Below, piece by piece: positions 1-5,569 of a stretch of 5,569 bases of DNA; positions within the stretch are counted from its first letter, which is position 1, and each line of letters starts with the position of its first letter. The position numbers and the translations under genes are program-made. Source of the stretch: an uncultured Ardenticatenia bacterium (lineage in GTDB: Bacteria; Chloroflexota; Anaerolineae; Promineifilales; Promineifilaceae); the NCBI GenBank assembly GCA_937858165.1, contig CALLZA010000451.1, forward strand, positions 1 through 5,569, written 5' to 3'. The notes below the pieces were generated by a model. It was not told the DNA's origin. It was given only the letters and a program-made list of their open reading frames with translations, and made no database searches.

Positions 1-91
1 GTCTTTGCGCGTGATTGTGTTGTCGATCTGGAGTATGTTTATGGTTTGTAGAACTGGGGTGGGATGTTAGGAGGGTTTGTTTTTTTTTGTT
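1..91. other. Non-biological read-through tail before the 5' adapter
   Basis: This stretch lies outside the P7 adapter, so it cannot belong to the cloned insert. It is T/G-rich, unlike the GC-rich insert, and has a T-rich run at about 76-91 directly before the adapter. Read outward (reverse complement) it is an A run followed by A/C-rich sequence, which is the usual result when a sequencer keeps calling bases beyond the end of a short library molecule. The tail at the other end of the window has the same outward composition. I see no gene, RNA or repeat in it. Confidence is high that it is artefact. Confidence 0.9.
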
Positions 92-157
92 CAAGCAGAA
101 GACGGCATACGAGTTCTAGTCCGGTCTCGTGGGCTCGAAGATGTGTATAAGAGACAG
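92..157 (+). other. Illumina Nextera P7 adapter with i7 index (contamination)
   Basis: The 66 bases match the standard Nextera P7 oligo: the flow-cell part beginning CAAGCAGAAGACGGCATACG (from 92), an 8-base index slot (116-123), the GTCTCGTGGGCTCG primer part (124-137), and the 19-bp Tn5 mosaic end AGATGTGTATAAGAGACAG (139-157). Compared with the clean copy at 5362-5427 there are three mismatches, at 114, 121 and 138, consistent with low-quality read ends. The index slot reads CTAGTCCG, one mismatch from CTAGTACG, the reverse complement of the index at the other end. Genomic sequence starts at 158. Confidence 0.98.
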
Positions 158-1182
158 GCGCCAGACTGCTCATAGGCGGTTGTGGCCCGCCCCAGCTCGC
201 CGGCCGCCGCCGCCGCCGCCGCTAGGCTGAGCCAGTAGCCGACGGCCGTCGGTTCGAGGGCCGTGGCCTGCTCCAGGTAGACCATCGCCGCCTCCGCTCG
301 GCCGCCTTGCAGGGCCAGTTCACCGCGCCGCGCCCAGGCGTAGGCGTCGTCGGGCTGTTGGGCCAGCAGCCGGGCATACCAGGTGTCGGCCTCGTCGAGA
401 TCGCCGGCGGCGCGGGCGTTGTCGGCCAGGGCCAGTTGCAGTTCGCGCTGGAACGGGTGTTGCGCCAGCCCCGACTCCAGCACGGCACGGGCGTCGGCCG
501 GCCGGCCGAGCGCAGTATAGGCCGCGGCCAACTGATCGAAGGTGTCGGCCAGAGGGCGCGGCTGCACCTGGAGCAGATGCTCATAGACAGCGGTGACTTC
601 GGCGTAGCGTTGCGCGTGGAAGTAGGCGCGTCCCAATCGCTCCCAGGCCGCTAACAGGTTCGGGTCGGCGGTGCGGGCCAGATCGAAGTAGACGATGGCG
701 TCGGCCGCCCGCCCGCTCTCGTCGGCGGCGATGCCCTGGGCCAGCCAGTAGGGAGTGGTAGCGGCGGCGAGGCCGCAGAACGCTTTGGCCTCGGCCGTCT
801 GCCCCTGGGCCACGAATTGGCGGCAGGCCTCGAAGCGGGTCAACTGGGCGGGGTCGGCGGCCAGGTCGGCCGTCAGTTGGCGCAGCGCTTCGTCGGCGCG
901 CCCCTGCCGCCGGGCGATGGCGGCCAGGGCGCGCGCCTGGAAGGCGCTGCCGGCCGCCAAGTCGGCCAATGGGGTCGCCTCGGCCGCGGCGTCGCTCATG
1001 GCGGCAATCAGGAACGCCCGGTTAGCCAGATTGCGCCGGGCGGCGGCCACAAGCGCGTTGCCGAAGACCAGCACCAGGGCCAGCCCCAAGAGCCAGGGCG
1101 CAAGCGGCCGCAGCCGCGCGCCGAGGTCGCGCCGCCTGGCGGTTGCGCCTTCCAACGCCTGGGGGTTCTTGGCCGAGCTCAT
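158..1182 (-). CDS. Membrane-anchored TPR-repeat protein, C-terminus missing
   Basis: At least 341 residues of a protein with an N-terminal membrane anchor and tetratricopeptide repeats. From the ATG at 1182, a short Arg-rich N-terminus (RRR at 16-18) precedes a hydrophobic segment at about 26-46 (core WLLGLALVLVFGNALV). The rest is a helical Ala-rich region with roughly six TPR-like units from about residue 145 to the cut, each showing the W/L/G/Y...A...P spacing (for example AWERLGRAYFHAQRYAEV). TPRs are protein-binding scaffolds; the topology suggests a single-pass protein with most of its mass on one side of the membrane, probably outside. ATG 1182 is chosen because GGCGGA lies 7 bases upstream; an in-frame GTG at 1197 has no such site. 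It begins 32 bases after the FkbM gene and is probably the same operon. Translation past 158 enters adapter and gives a false tail and a false TGA at 91-93. Partner and exact function unknown. Confidence 0.85.
203..223. repeat. Short GCC trinucleotide repeat inside the TPR gene
   Basis: Six GCC units followed by GCT on the plus strand. In the coding frame this gives a run of seven alanines (six GCG codons, then GCC) within a helix of the last visible TPR unit. Such runs can slip in replication or sequencing, but the frame stays open on both sides, so nothing looks broken here. Confidence 0.7.
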
Positions 1183-1189
1183 GGTTACG

Positions 1190-1195
1190 TCCGCC
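1190..1195 (-). promoter_or_regulatory. Likely ribosome binding site of the TPR gene
   Basis: GGCGGA on the minus strand, 7 bases before the ATG at 1182. It is weaker than the GGAG sites used by the three genes upstream. It is the main reason for preferring this ATG over the GTG at 1197, where the preceding sequence has no purine-rich match. Confidence 0.5.
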
Positions 1196-1214
1196 ACCCG
1201 TGTGCTTGGCGCGG

Positions 1215-2048
1215 CTAGAGGCCCTCAGTTGGCAGCGTCGCCAGCTGGTCGAGCAGCGGCGATTGGCGCGGGCAGAGCAGCACGTGGCACCGCCCGCGGT
1301 CGGCGAAGACGGCCGGGTCCGTCACGACCTGCCCGGAGCGCAGGTAGACCAGGCAGTAGTCGAGCGCGTCGAGTTGTGGCAGGAGGCGGGCGACGGTGTC
1401 GGTGATGACGACATCGCCCCAGGCGTGCAACTCGACGAAGAGGAGGGGCCGGATAGTGTGCATCGTCTGCCGTAGCCCAGCGATAGCCTGCAACTCCGCC
1501 CCTTCCACGTCGATCTTAATCAACTCCGGAACGATGTGGGCGTGGGCGATGAAGTCATCCAGCGCCAGGGTCACCTTGCGCAGCGGCCGGTGGTGGGCCA
1601 GGTAGCCGGGGATGATCGACGCGCTGCCCGAGGCGGCATCGCCGTAGAAGTCCAGCGTCAGGCCGGAGCGCTCGGCGATGAGCGCATTGACGACGAGCAC
1701 CCGATCGGCCCGGCCATTGAGGGCTACGTTGGCGCGGATGAGCGCGCAGGCGTCTTCCGAAGCGTCAAAGGCGATGATCTGGCCGTCGGCGGCCATCGTC
1801 TCGGCCATGACCAGCGTCGTCAGGCCGACGTTGGCACCCACGTCGAGAATGCAGTGCCGGCCGCGGGCCAGCGCCTGCAAGACCGCGTAGTCGCGGTCGC
1901 CGGCCAAGCGCGGCCGCGCCTCGCGGCGCAGCCGATACCTGGCGCCCAGCAGCGTCGTCTCCGTCGCCGGCCGCAACCCGCGATAGGCCGAGGCGGCGGC
2001 CAGCCGCCAACTACCACCATCCGTCGTTCCCAAGTTCACTTTGATCAT
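1215..2048 (-). CDS. FkbM-family SAM-dependent methyltransferase
   Basis: Complete, 277 residues. FkbM-family enzymes transfer a methyl group from S-adenosylmethionine, typically to a hydroxyl on a sugar or polyketide, and are common in surface-glycan clusters. Visible: SAM-binding motif I ILDVGANVGLTTL at 67-79; an acidic strand-2 motif FDASED at 94-99 for the ribose hydroxyls; LALDDFI at 161-167; and the family-typical KIDVEGAE at 178-185, followed by a strand ending FVELH at 204-208. About 60 residues precede motif I. The ATG at 2048 is supported by GGAG 7 bases upstream, directly after the asnB stop. The gene follows asnB with a 12-base gap and precedes the TPR gene by 32 bases, so it is probably co-transcribed. 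Family assignment is firm; O-methylation of a surface glycan is inferred from context, and the sugar is unknown. Confidence 0.92.
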   Translation of the reverse strand: MIKVNLGTTDGGSWRLAAASAYRGLRPATETTLLGARYRLRREARPRLAGDRDYAVLQALARGRHCILDVGANVGLTTLVMAETMAADGQIIAFDASEDACALIRANVALNGRADRVLVVNALIAERSGLTLDFYGDAASGSASIIPGYLAHHRPLRKVTLALDDFIAHAHIVPELIKIDVEGAELQAIAGLRQTMHTIRPLLFVELHAWGDVVITDTVARLLPQLDALDYCLVYLRSGQVVTDPAVFADRGRCHVLLCPRQSPLLDQLATLPTEGL

Positions 2049-2055
2049 TCTAGCA

Positions 2056-2059
2056 CTCC
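2056..2059 (-). promoter_or_regulatory. Ribosome binding site of the FkbM gene
   Basis: GGAG on the minus strand, within CGGAGTGCTAGA directly after the asnB TAA (2063-2061), 7 bases before the ATG at 2048. The stop, the site and the next start fit into 18 bases, which favours translational coupling. Confidence 0.75.
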
Positions 2060-2060
2060 G

Positions 2061-3962
2061 TTACTCAATTCTAACCGCAGTGTGTGCCGCCACGGCCGAG
2101 GCGTCGGATGCGACGCCCGGCCGGAAGTGCCGATCATGCCACAGGGCCAGGCTCAGAATCGTCCACAGGGCGCGGCTCAGGTCAGCCCGGCCGCTGACGT
2201 GCTCGTCCAACAGCCGCGCCAGCGCCGCCCCATCGAGCGGCAGCCCTAGAAGTTCGCGCCGCCCGGCAAAGGTGTCGGTAAACAGCGGGCGCAACGGCCC
2301 GCGCAACCAGGTCGCCATCGGAATCTGGAAGCCGCGCTTGGCCAGCGTCGGCGCGGGCACGTGGCGGGCCAGCGCGTGGCGCAACGGCAGTTTGCCCAGG
2401 CCGCTTGTCAGGTCGAGGCACGAGCGCCAATCGACGCGCTGGGCCACGGCCAGCACCTCGCGGTCGAGCAGGGGCACCCGAACCTCCAGCGAGTTGGCCA
2501 TGCTGGCCCGATCGACCTTTAGCAAGACCATCGACAGATGGCCGACAAACTCGTTCCAGCGCAGCCACTGGGCCGTCTCGTCGGCTCGCCAGCCGTCGTA
2601 GCGGAAGAGGCCAAAGTCGGCCGGCCAACCCGGCGCGTCGGGGAAGACGGCCGCCAGCCAGGCGGCGGGGATGCGCGTGTGCTTCTGGCGATACCAGTCG
2701 CCGATGTCGCGGGCGCGCAAGTTGGCGTGCGCCCGGCCGACGTTGAAGGCGCGTTTGGCCCCCCAGCGGGCGCTACGCTGCCAGTACGGCTCGCGGAAGT
2801 CAGCGGCGTGGCGCAGTACGCTGCCGAAGCGCTCGGCATACCCCCAGAACAGCTCGTCGCCCCCGTCGCCGGAGAGCATCACCGTCATATCGCGCCGCGC
2901 CAGATGGGACACCAACAGCGTCGGGAAGATGGAGTGGTCGGCCAACGGCTCGCTGCACGCGGCGACGACGGCGTCGAGCCACTCGAGGGCGCGGTCGGGC
3001 GCGAACTGCTCCAGCACGTGGTCGAGGCCCAACTGCCGGGCGTAGGCCACGGCGTCGTCGCTCTCGTCGGCCGCATCGCCGGCGGCGCCGATGGTGTAGG
3101 CGCGCACGGGCCGGCCGCCGGCGCGCATATTGGCCGCGACCAGCGGCGAGTCGATGCCGCCGGAGAGGAACGCCCCCAGCGGCACGTCGCTGACCATTTG
3201 GCGGCGGACGGCGTCGGCCACGGCGGCCTCGACCGCCTCATACGCTTCGGTGCCGCGCAAGTCCGGCTCGCGGTAAGACGGGAAGTCGGTGTAGGTGCCG
3301 CGCTCGATACGGCCGTCAGCCGTGGCCCGCAGCCACGCGCCGGCCGGCAACATGTGGGTCTGGGCCAGCAGGGCGTAGGGCGCGGGGATGTAGCCCAGGC
3401 GCAGGTAGAGGGCCAGCCCGTCGGGCGACACCGGCCGGTCGGCCGCCCAGGGGTGGCGCATGATCTGGTCATATTGGGAGGCGCAAAAGATACCTTCGTC
3501 GCTCAGCAGGTAGTAGAGGGGCTTGATACCGGCGTGGTCGCGGGCCAGCAGCAGGCTGCGTTCGTGGCGGTCGTAGAGAGCCAGGGCGAACATGCCGTTC
3601 AAGCGGTCGAGCGCGGCCGTGCCCCAGTGGGCCAGCGCCTGCAAGACGACCTCGGTGTCGCCGCTGGAACGAAAAGCCACGCCCGCCCGCTCCAACTCGG
3701 TCCGCAGTTGGCGGAAGTTGTAGACCTCGCCGTTGAAGACGAGGGCGTAGCGGCCGTCGGGCGTCAGCATCGGCTGGTGGCCGGCCGGCGACAGGTCGAG
3801 GATGGCCAGGCGGCGAAAAGCCAGCCAGGCGCGGTGGCCGTCGTGCCAGCGCCCGGCGTCGTCCGGCCCGCGCCGGGCCATGAGGGCGCTCAGGTGGGCG
3901 ACGGTCTCCTCGTCGCGCGCCGGGCCGTCATGGAATTGAAGTTCGCCGCAGATGCCGCACAT
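2061..3962 (-). CDS. asnB: Glutamine-hydrolysing asparagine synthase / AsnB-family amidotransferase
   Basis: Complete, 633 residues, a usual length for this family. AsnB hydrolyses glutamine in an N-terminal domain and passes ammonia to a C-terminal synthetase domain, where ATP activates a carboxylate (aspartate in the classic reaction). The N-terminal class II glutaminase has the nucleophile Cys2 (MCGICG), RGPDDAG at 31-37, Arg50 in FRRLAILDLS, FNGEVYN at 76-82 and GDTEV at 101-105. The synthetase domain has the ATP pyrophosphatase loop SGGIDS at 267-272, SGDGGDELFWGY at 364-375 and SLEVRVPLLD at 491-500. No catalytic motif is missing, so it should be active and glutamine-dependent. A small variant is RDHAGIKPLYY at 141-151, where many relatives have RDR. 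ATG 3962 fixes the start because Cys must follow the initiator Met; AGGGAG lies 9 bases upstream. Between two methyltransferase genes in a glycan locus it may amidate a sugar acid rather than aspartate; the sequence does not decide this, so the symbol denotes family. Confidence 0.93.
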   Translation of the reverse strand: MCGICGELQFHDGPARDEETVAHLSALMARRGPDDAGRWHDGHRAWLAFRRLAILDLSPAGHQPMLTPDGRYALVFNGEVYNFRQLRTELERAGVAFRSSGDTEVVLQALAHWGTAALDRLNGMFALALYDRHERSLLLARDHAGIKPLYYLLSDEGIFCASQYDQIMRHPWAADRPVSPDGLALYLRLGYIPAPYALLAQTHMLPAGAWLRATADGRIERGTYTDFPSYREPDLRGTEAYEAVEAAVADAVRRQMVSDVPLGAFLSGGIDSPLVAANMRAGGRPVRAYTIGAAGDAADESDDAVAYARQLGLDHVLEQFAPDRALEWLDAVVAACSEPLADHSIFPTLLVSHLARRDMTVMLSGDGGDELFWGYAERFGSVLRHAADFREPYWQRSARWGAKRAFNVGRAHANLRARDIGDWYRQKHTRIPAAWLAAVFPDAPGWPADFGLFRYDGWRADETAQWLRWNEFVGHLSMVLLKVDRASMANSLEVRVPLLDREVLAVAQRVDWRSCLDLTSGLGKLPLRHALARHVPAPTLAKRGFQIPMATWLRGPLRPLFTDTFAGRRELLGLPLDGAALARLLDEHVSGRADLSRALWTILSLALWHDRHFRPGVASDASAVAAHTAVRIE

Positions 3963-3970
3963 CTTTATCT

Positions 3971-3984
3971 ACTCCCTACTCCCT
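3971..3984 (-). promoter_or_regulatory. Duplicated Shine-Dalgarno heptamer before asnB
   Basis: On the minus strand AGGGAGT occurs twice in direct tandem (3984-3978 and 3977-3971). The copy nearer asnB puts AGGGAG 9 bases before the ATG at 3962 and is the likely ribosome binding site. The other copy forms the last codons of the upstream methyltransferase, and the junction of the two copies makes its TAG stop (3978-3976). The arrangement suggests coupling between the two genes. Confidence 0.7.
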
Positions 3985-4785
3985 CGTCACTGCCTTCGTC
4001 GCCACGGTCAGCAACATGTGGCCGTCGCGCCCGCCGCCCAGCCGCCGCACCAGCCCGCGCCAGGCCGCGCCGCCGCGCCGGTCATAAAGCCAGCGGTATG
4101 GCCCGACCTCTTCCAACAGCAGGCGATGGACGTAGAGCGGCCGGCTATAGTTGACGACAAAGCCGGCGGCGCGAATAAACGACTCGAACTCGGCCGCCGA
4201 AAAACCGTATTGAAAGAAGGGCGGCCTGGGCGTGGCCGACTCATAACGTCCCAGCCGTCCCCTGGCCCGCCGCAACGGCCCCAGATAGGGCACGGTGATG
4301 AGCAGTTTGCCGCCCGGACGCAGCACGCGGTACGCCTCGGTCAGGAACGGCTCCGGCCCGGCCTGGCGATGCTCCACGACGCCGAATGATAGGTAGGAGG
4401 CGTAGGTGTTGTCGGCGCAGTCGATGGCCAGCGCGTCGCCATAGCACACCGGCAGCGCCGGATTGACCCGGTTGACAAGGGCCACCAGCTCGCGCGAATA
4501 CTCGATGCCCGCCACGTCTAGCCCGGCGGCCCGCAGCGCGGCCACCCAGTAGCCCGCGCCGCAGCCCGCCTCCAGATGGCGGCCGTCGCGGCTCATCTCG
4601 GCCAGCAGCGGCCGGCCCATCTCGTCGGCGGTCAGGTCGAAACGCTCGGCCCCTTCATAGTAGGCCGGGTTGACCTTCGACTCCCAGTAGTCGGCCCAGA
4701 ACGCCTCGTCGGCCGTCTCGGCATGCCAGCGCATGCGGCCGTCGGCGATGGTGCGCCGATGGGCCAGCCAGTAGAACTTAGCCAT
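3976..4785 (-). CDS. Class I SAM-dependent methyltransferase (glycan-locus type)
   Basis: Complete, 269 residues from the ATG at 4785. It has the Rossmann-type methyltransferase core: motif I HLEAGCGAGYW at 70-80, strand-2 acidic residue in GIEYS at 93-97 (Glu95), GDA at 116-118 with an acidic residue near the adenine site, SFGVVEH at 133-139, and LRPGGKLLITVPY at 155-167, as in the Methyltransf_11/25 families. The extra N-terminal 60 residues (FWADYWES, then NPAYYEGAERF) and the YGFSAAEFESFIRAAGF segment at 193-209 resemble glycan-cluster methyltransferases. ATG 4785 is preferred because GGAG lies upstream (spacing 11, somewhat long); in-frame ATG 4803 and GTG 4797 are alternatives, and the first would add six residues. 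It overlaps the end of the Wzt-like gene by 8 bases and is followed 13 bases later by asnB. The methyl acceptor is not visible; a sugar of the exported polysaccharide, perhaps its terminal residue, is inferred. Confidence 0.88.
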   Translation of the reverse strand: MAKFYWLAHRRTIADGRMRWHAETADEAFWADYWESKVNPAYYEGAERFDLTADEMGRPLLAEMSRDGRHLEAGCGAGYWVAALRAAGLDVAGIEYSRELVALVNRVNPALPVCYGDALAIDCADNTYASYLSFGVVEHRQAGPEPFLTEAYRVLRPGGKLLITVPYLGPLRRARGRLGRYESATPRPPFFQYGFSAAEFESFIRAAGFVVNYSRPLYVHRLLLEEVGPYRWLYDRRGGAAWRGLVRRLGGGRDGHMLLTVATKAVTRE

Positions 4786-5361
4786 TACTTTGCTCACTCC
4801 CATTGTGGACGTTGACCGTCCAGTCACCCAGCGGGGCGACCGCGCCGGGGAAGTCCACGTCCGTCTCGCGCCCGCCGCCCAGATTCAGGCGCAGCCGTAC
4901 GTCGCCCTTGCTGAGCCAGCGCAGGCGGTGGATGCCGGCAACAACCTCGAAGAAGTAGTGGCCGGTTGGCAACACGCCGCCTGGCAGGCGAAAGACAGAC
5001 TCATAGCTACCCGGCCGCCGCTCGCCCAGCCCGGTAGAGAGCATGTCGTAGGTGCGAAAGAGGTTCGCGCCGTCGCCGGCCACGACGTTGAAGCCCAACA
5101 ACAGGTTACGCACCGGCTGCAAGACGTCGTAGTGTAGATGGAGTTCGAAAGGCTGGGCGCGGTCGAGCCACTCACCGGCCGGCAGGCCGTTCTGGGTCAC
5201 GCTCAAGCGGTTCAGGCACAGCTCGTCCCCCAGCCGGACGGCCGACGGCAGCGACGCCGCCGCGGCGTGGCTCAGATAGCGAGCGACAACGGCCGTCGGC
5301 ACGCCGTCGGCAACCAACCGCCCGCCCTCAAACAGCAACGCTCGGCCACACAGTTGCTGGA
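4778..5361 (-). CDS. Wzt-type ABC transporter ATPase, C-terminal part only
   Basis: The last 193 codons of a gene whose 5' part is cut off by the end of the insert. The first residues (QQLCGRALLFEGGRLVADG) are the typical end of an ABC ATPase domain, just after the H-loop, as in Wzt/TagH polysaccharide exporters. The Walker A, signature and Walker B motifs would lie in the missing part. From about residue 40 to the end the protein is beta-rich (LHLHYDVLQPVRNLLLGFNVV, then GVLPTGHYFFEVVAG), matching the Wzt C-terminal domain, an immunoglobulin-like fold that in known systems binds the end of the glycan to be exported. The TTG at 5338 is a leucine codon inside the ATPase end, not a start. Wzt pairs with the permease Wzm at the inner membrane; wzm would be expected further upstream, outside the window. 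Stop TAA at 4780-4778 overlaps the next gene by 8 bases. Family confidence is good; symbol wzt withheld because most of the ATPase domain is unseen. Confidence 0.85.
4797..4800 (-). promoter_or_regulatory. Ribosome binding site of the SAM methyltransferase gene
   Basis: GGAG on the minus strand, inside the last codons of the Wzt-like gene, followed by TGAGCAAAGTA and the ATG at 4785. The 11-base spacer is longer than ideal, so the start is likely rather than certain. The site recurs in similar form (GGAGTG or GGAGTA) before the next two genes. Confidence 0.6.
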
Positions 5362-5427
5362 CTGTCTCTTATACACATCTCCGAGCCCACGAGACCGTAC
5401 TAGATCTCGTATGCCGTCTTCTGCTTG
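5362..5427 (-). other. Illumina Nextera P7 adapter, reverse complement (contamination)
   Basis: A perfect-looking copy of the read-through form: Tn5 mosaic end CTGTCTCTTATACACATCT (5362-5380), CCGAGCCCACGAGAC (5381-5395), the index CGTACTAG (5396-5403), which I recognise as Nextera N702, and the flow-cell part ATCTCGTATGCCGTCTTC... ending at 5427. The last genomic base is 5361. It is the inverted partner of 92-157. A plus-strand reading frame entering it ends in the well-known false peptide SPRDRTRSRMPSS, and the opposite strand gives FFFQAEDGIRD; neither is a protein of the organism. Confidence 0.99.
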
Positions 5428-5569
5428 AAAAAAAAAAAAGACAAGCACCAGACAAAGACAACCTAGTGAGGAACATCTAGCATAACTCAGACGCATAGAT
5501 GTGAAATTCAATAAAGTCTCGCACTATCGACAGACTGACGATCATATACATAGCTGCAAAATCACACCA
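5428..5569. other. Poly-A and read-through tail after the 3' adapter
   Basis: Twelve A residues (5428-5439) follow the adapter end directly, then about 130 bases of AT- and A/C-rich sequence unlike the insert. This is the usual output after a read passes the end of the P7 oligo. No reading frame, RNA or repeat in it can be trusted, and it should be trimmed with the adapter. Confidence 0.92.

Noticed and set aside
76..91. T-rich run as a transcription terminator or promoter element
   Set aside because: It lies outside the adapter, directly abutting P7, and mirrors the poly-A after the other adapter copy, so it is sequencing read-through.
139..157. Tn5 mosaic end as evidence of a natural Tn5-type insertion
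   Set aside because: It is joined to the Nextera primer, index and P7 flow-cell sequence, and no transposase gene is present in the insert.
1183..1214. Internal promoter or terminator between the FkbM and TPR genes
   Set aside because: The gap is 32 bases with no convincing -10/-35 pair and no hairpin followed by a T run on the coding strand.
307..2249. Several plus-strand open frames opposite the TPR and FkbM genes (for example 755-1405 and 1536-2249)
   Set aside because: Low-complexity Arg/Ala/Gly-rich translations, no conserved motif, fully covered by well-supported minus-strand genes.
2538..4154. Long plus-strand reading frame of 538 codons opposite asnB
   Set aside because: It is antisense to an intact AsnB with all catalytic motifs. 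GC-rich genes with G/C third positions commonly leave the opposite strand open. The translation is Gly/Val/Arg/Gln-rich with no recognisable domain, and it runs into the next gene.
5336..5338. TTG at 5338 as the start of a stand-alone small carbohydrate-binding protein
   Set aside because: The frame continues upstream to the insert edge with residues typical of the end of an ABC ATPase domain, so the codon is an internal leucine.
5138..5511. Open frames running across the 3' adapter on both strands
   Set aside because: Part of each is translated from the P7 oligo and the tail beyond it, giving the familiar artefact peptides; the rest is antisense to, or out of frame with, the Wzt-like gene.

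Overview
The window is an assembled contig of about 5.2 kb of real bacterial DNA (158-5361). It is bounded at both ends by Illumina Nextera P7 adapter sequence: 92-157 forward and 5362-5427 as the reverse complement. Beyond the adapters lie short tails (1-91 and 5428-5569) that look like base calls made after the read ran off the library molecule. Neither the adapters nor the tails are biology, and gene calls that run into them carry false peptide tails.

The real insert is GC-rich (about two thirds G+C by eye) and almost fully coding. All five genes lie on the minus strand, so they read from high to low coordinates. In order: (1) the C-terminal part of a Wzt-type ABC transporter ATPase with a carbohydrate-binding domain (5361-4778, start missing); (2) a class I SAM-dependent methyltransferase (4785-3976), overlapping gene 1 by 8 bases; (3) a complete glutamine-dependent asparagine synthetase / AsnB-family amidotransferase (3962-2061); (4) an FkbM-family methyltransferase (2048-1215); (5) a membrane-anchored TPR protein (1182-158, C-terminus missing). 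The junctions are -8, 13, 12 and 32 bases, and three of the four carry a GGAG-type ribosome binding site. This is almost certainly one transcription unit whose promoter and terminator lie outside the window.

Together the genes look like the middle of a cell-surface polysaccharide (O-antigen-like) locus. The Wzt homologue would help export a finished glycan after recognising its end, the two methyltransferases and the amidotransferase-like enzyme are candidates for decorating it, and the TPR protein may act as an envelope scaffold. These links are inferred from family and context; substrates cannot be read from the sequence.

The organism cannot be fixed from 5 kb. High GC, Ala/Arg-rich proteins, strong GGAG Shine-Dalgarno sites and a surface-glycan operon fit several groups; an uncultured Chloroflexota-type or similar GC-rich environmental bacterium is a low-confidence guess. 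The untrimmed Nextera adapters suggest a metagenome or single-cell library. I see no tRNA, rRNA, CRISPR, natural mobile element, promoter or terminator, and no convincing new system.
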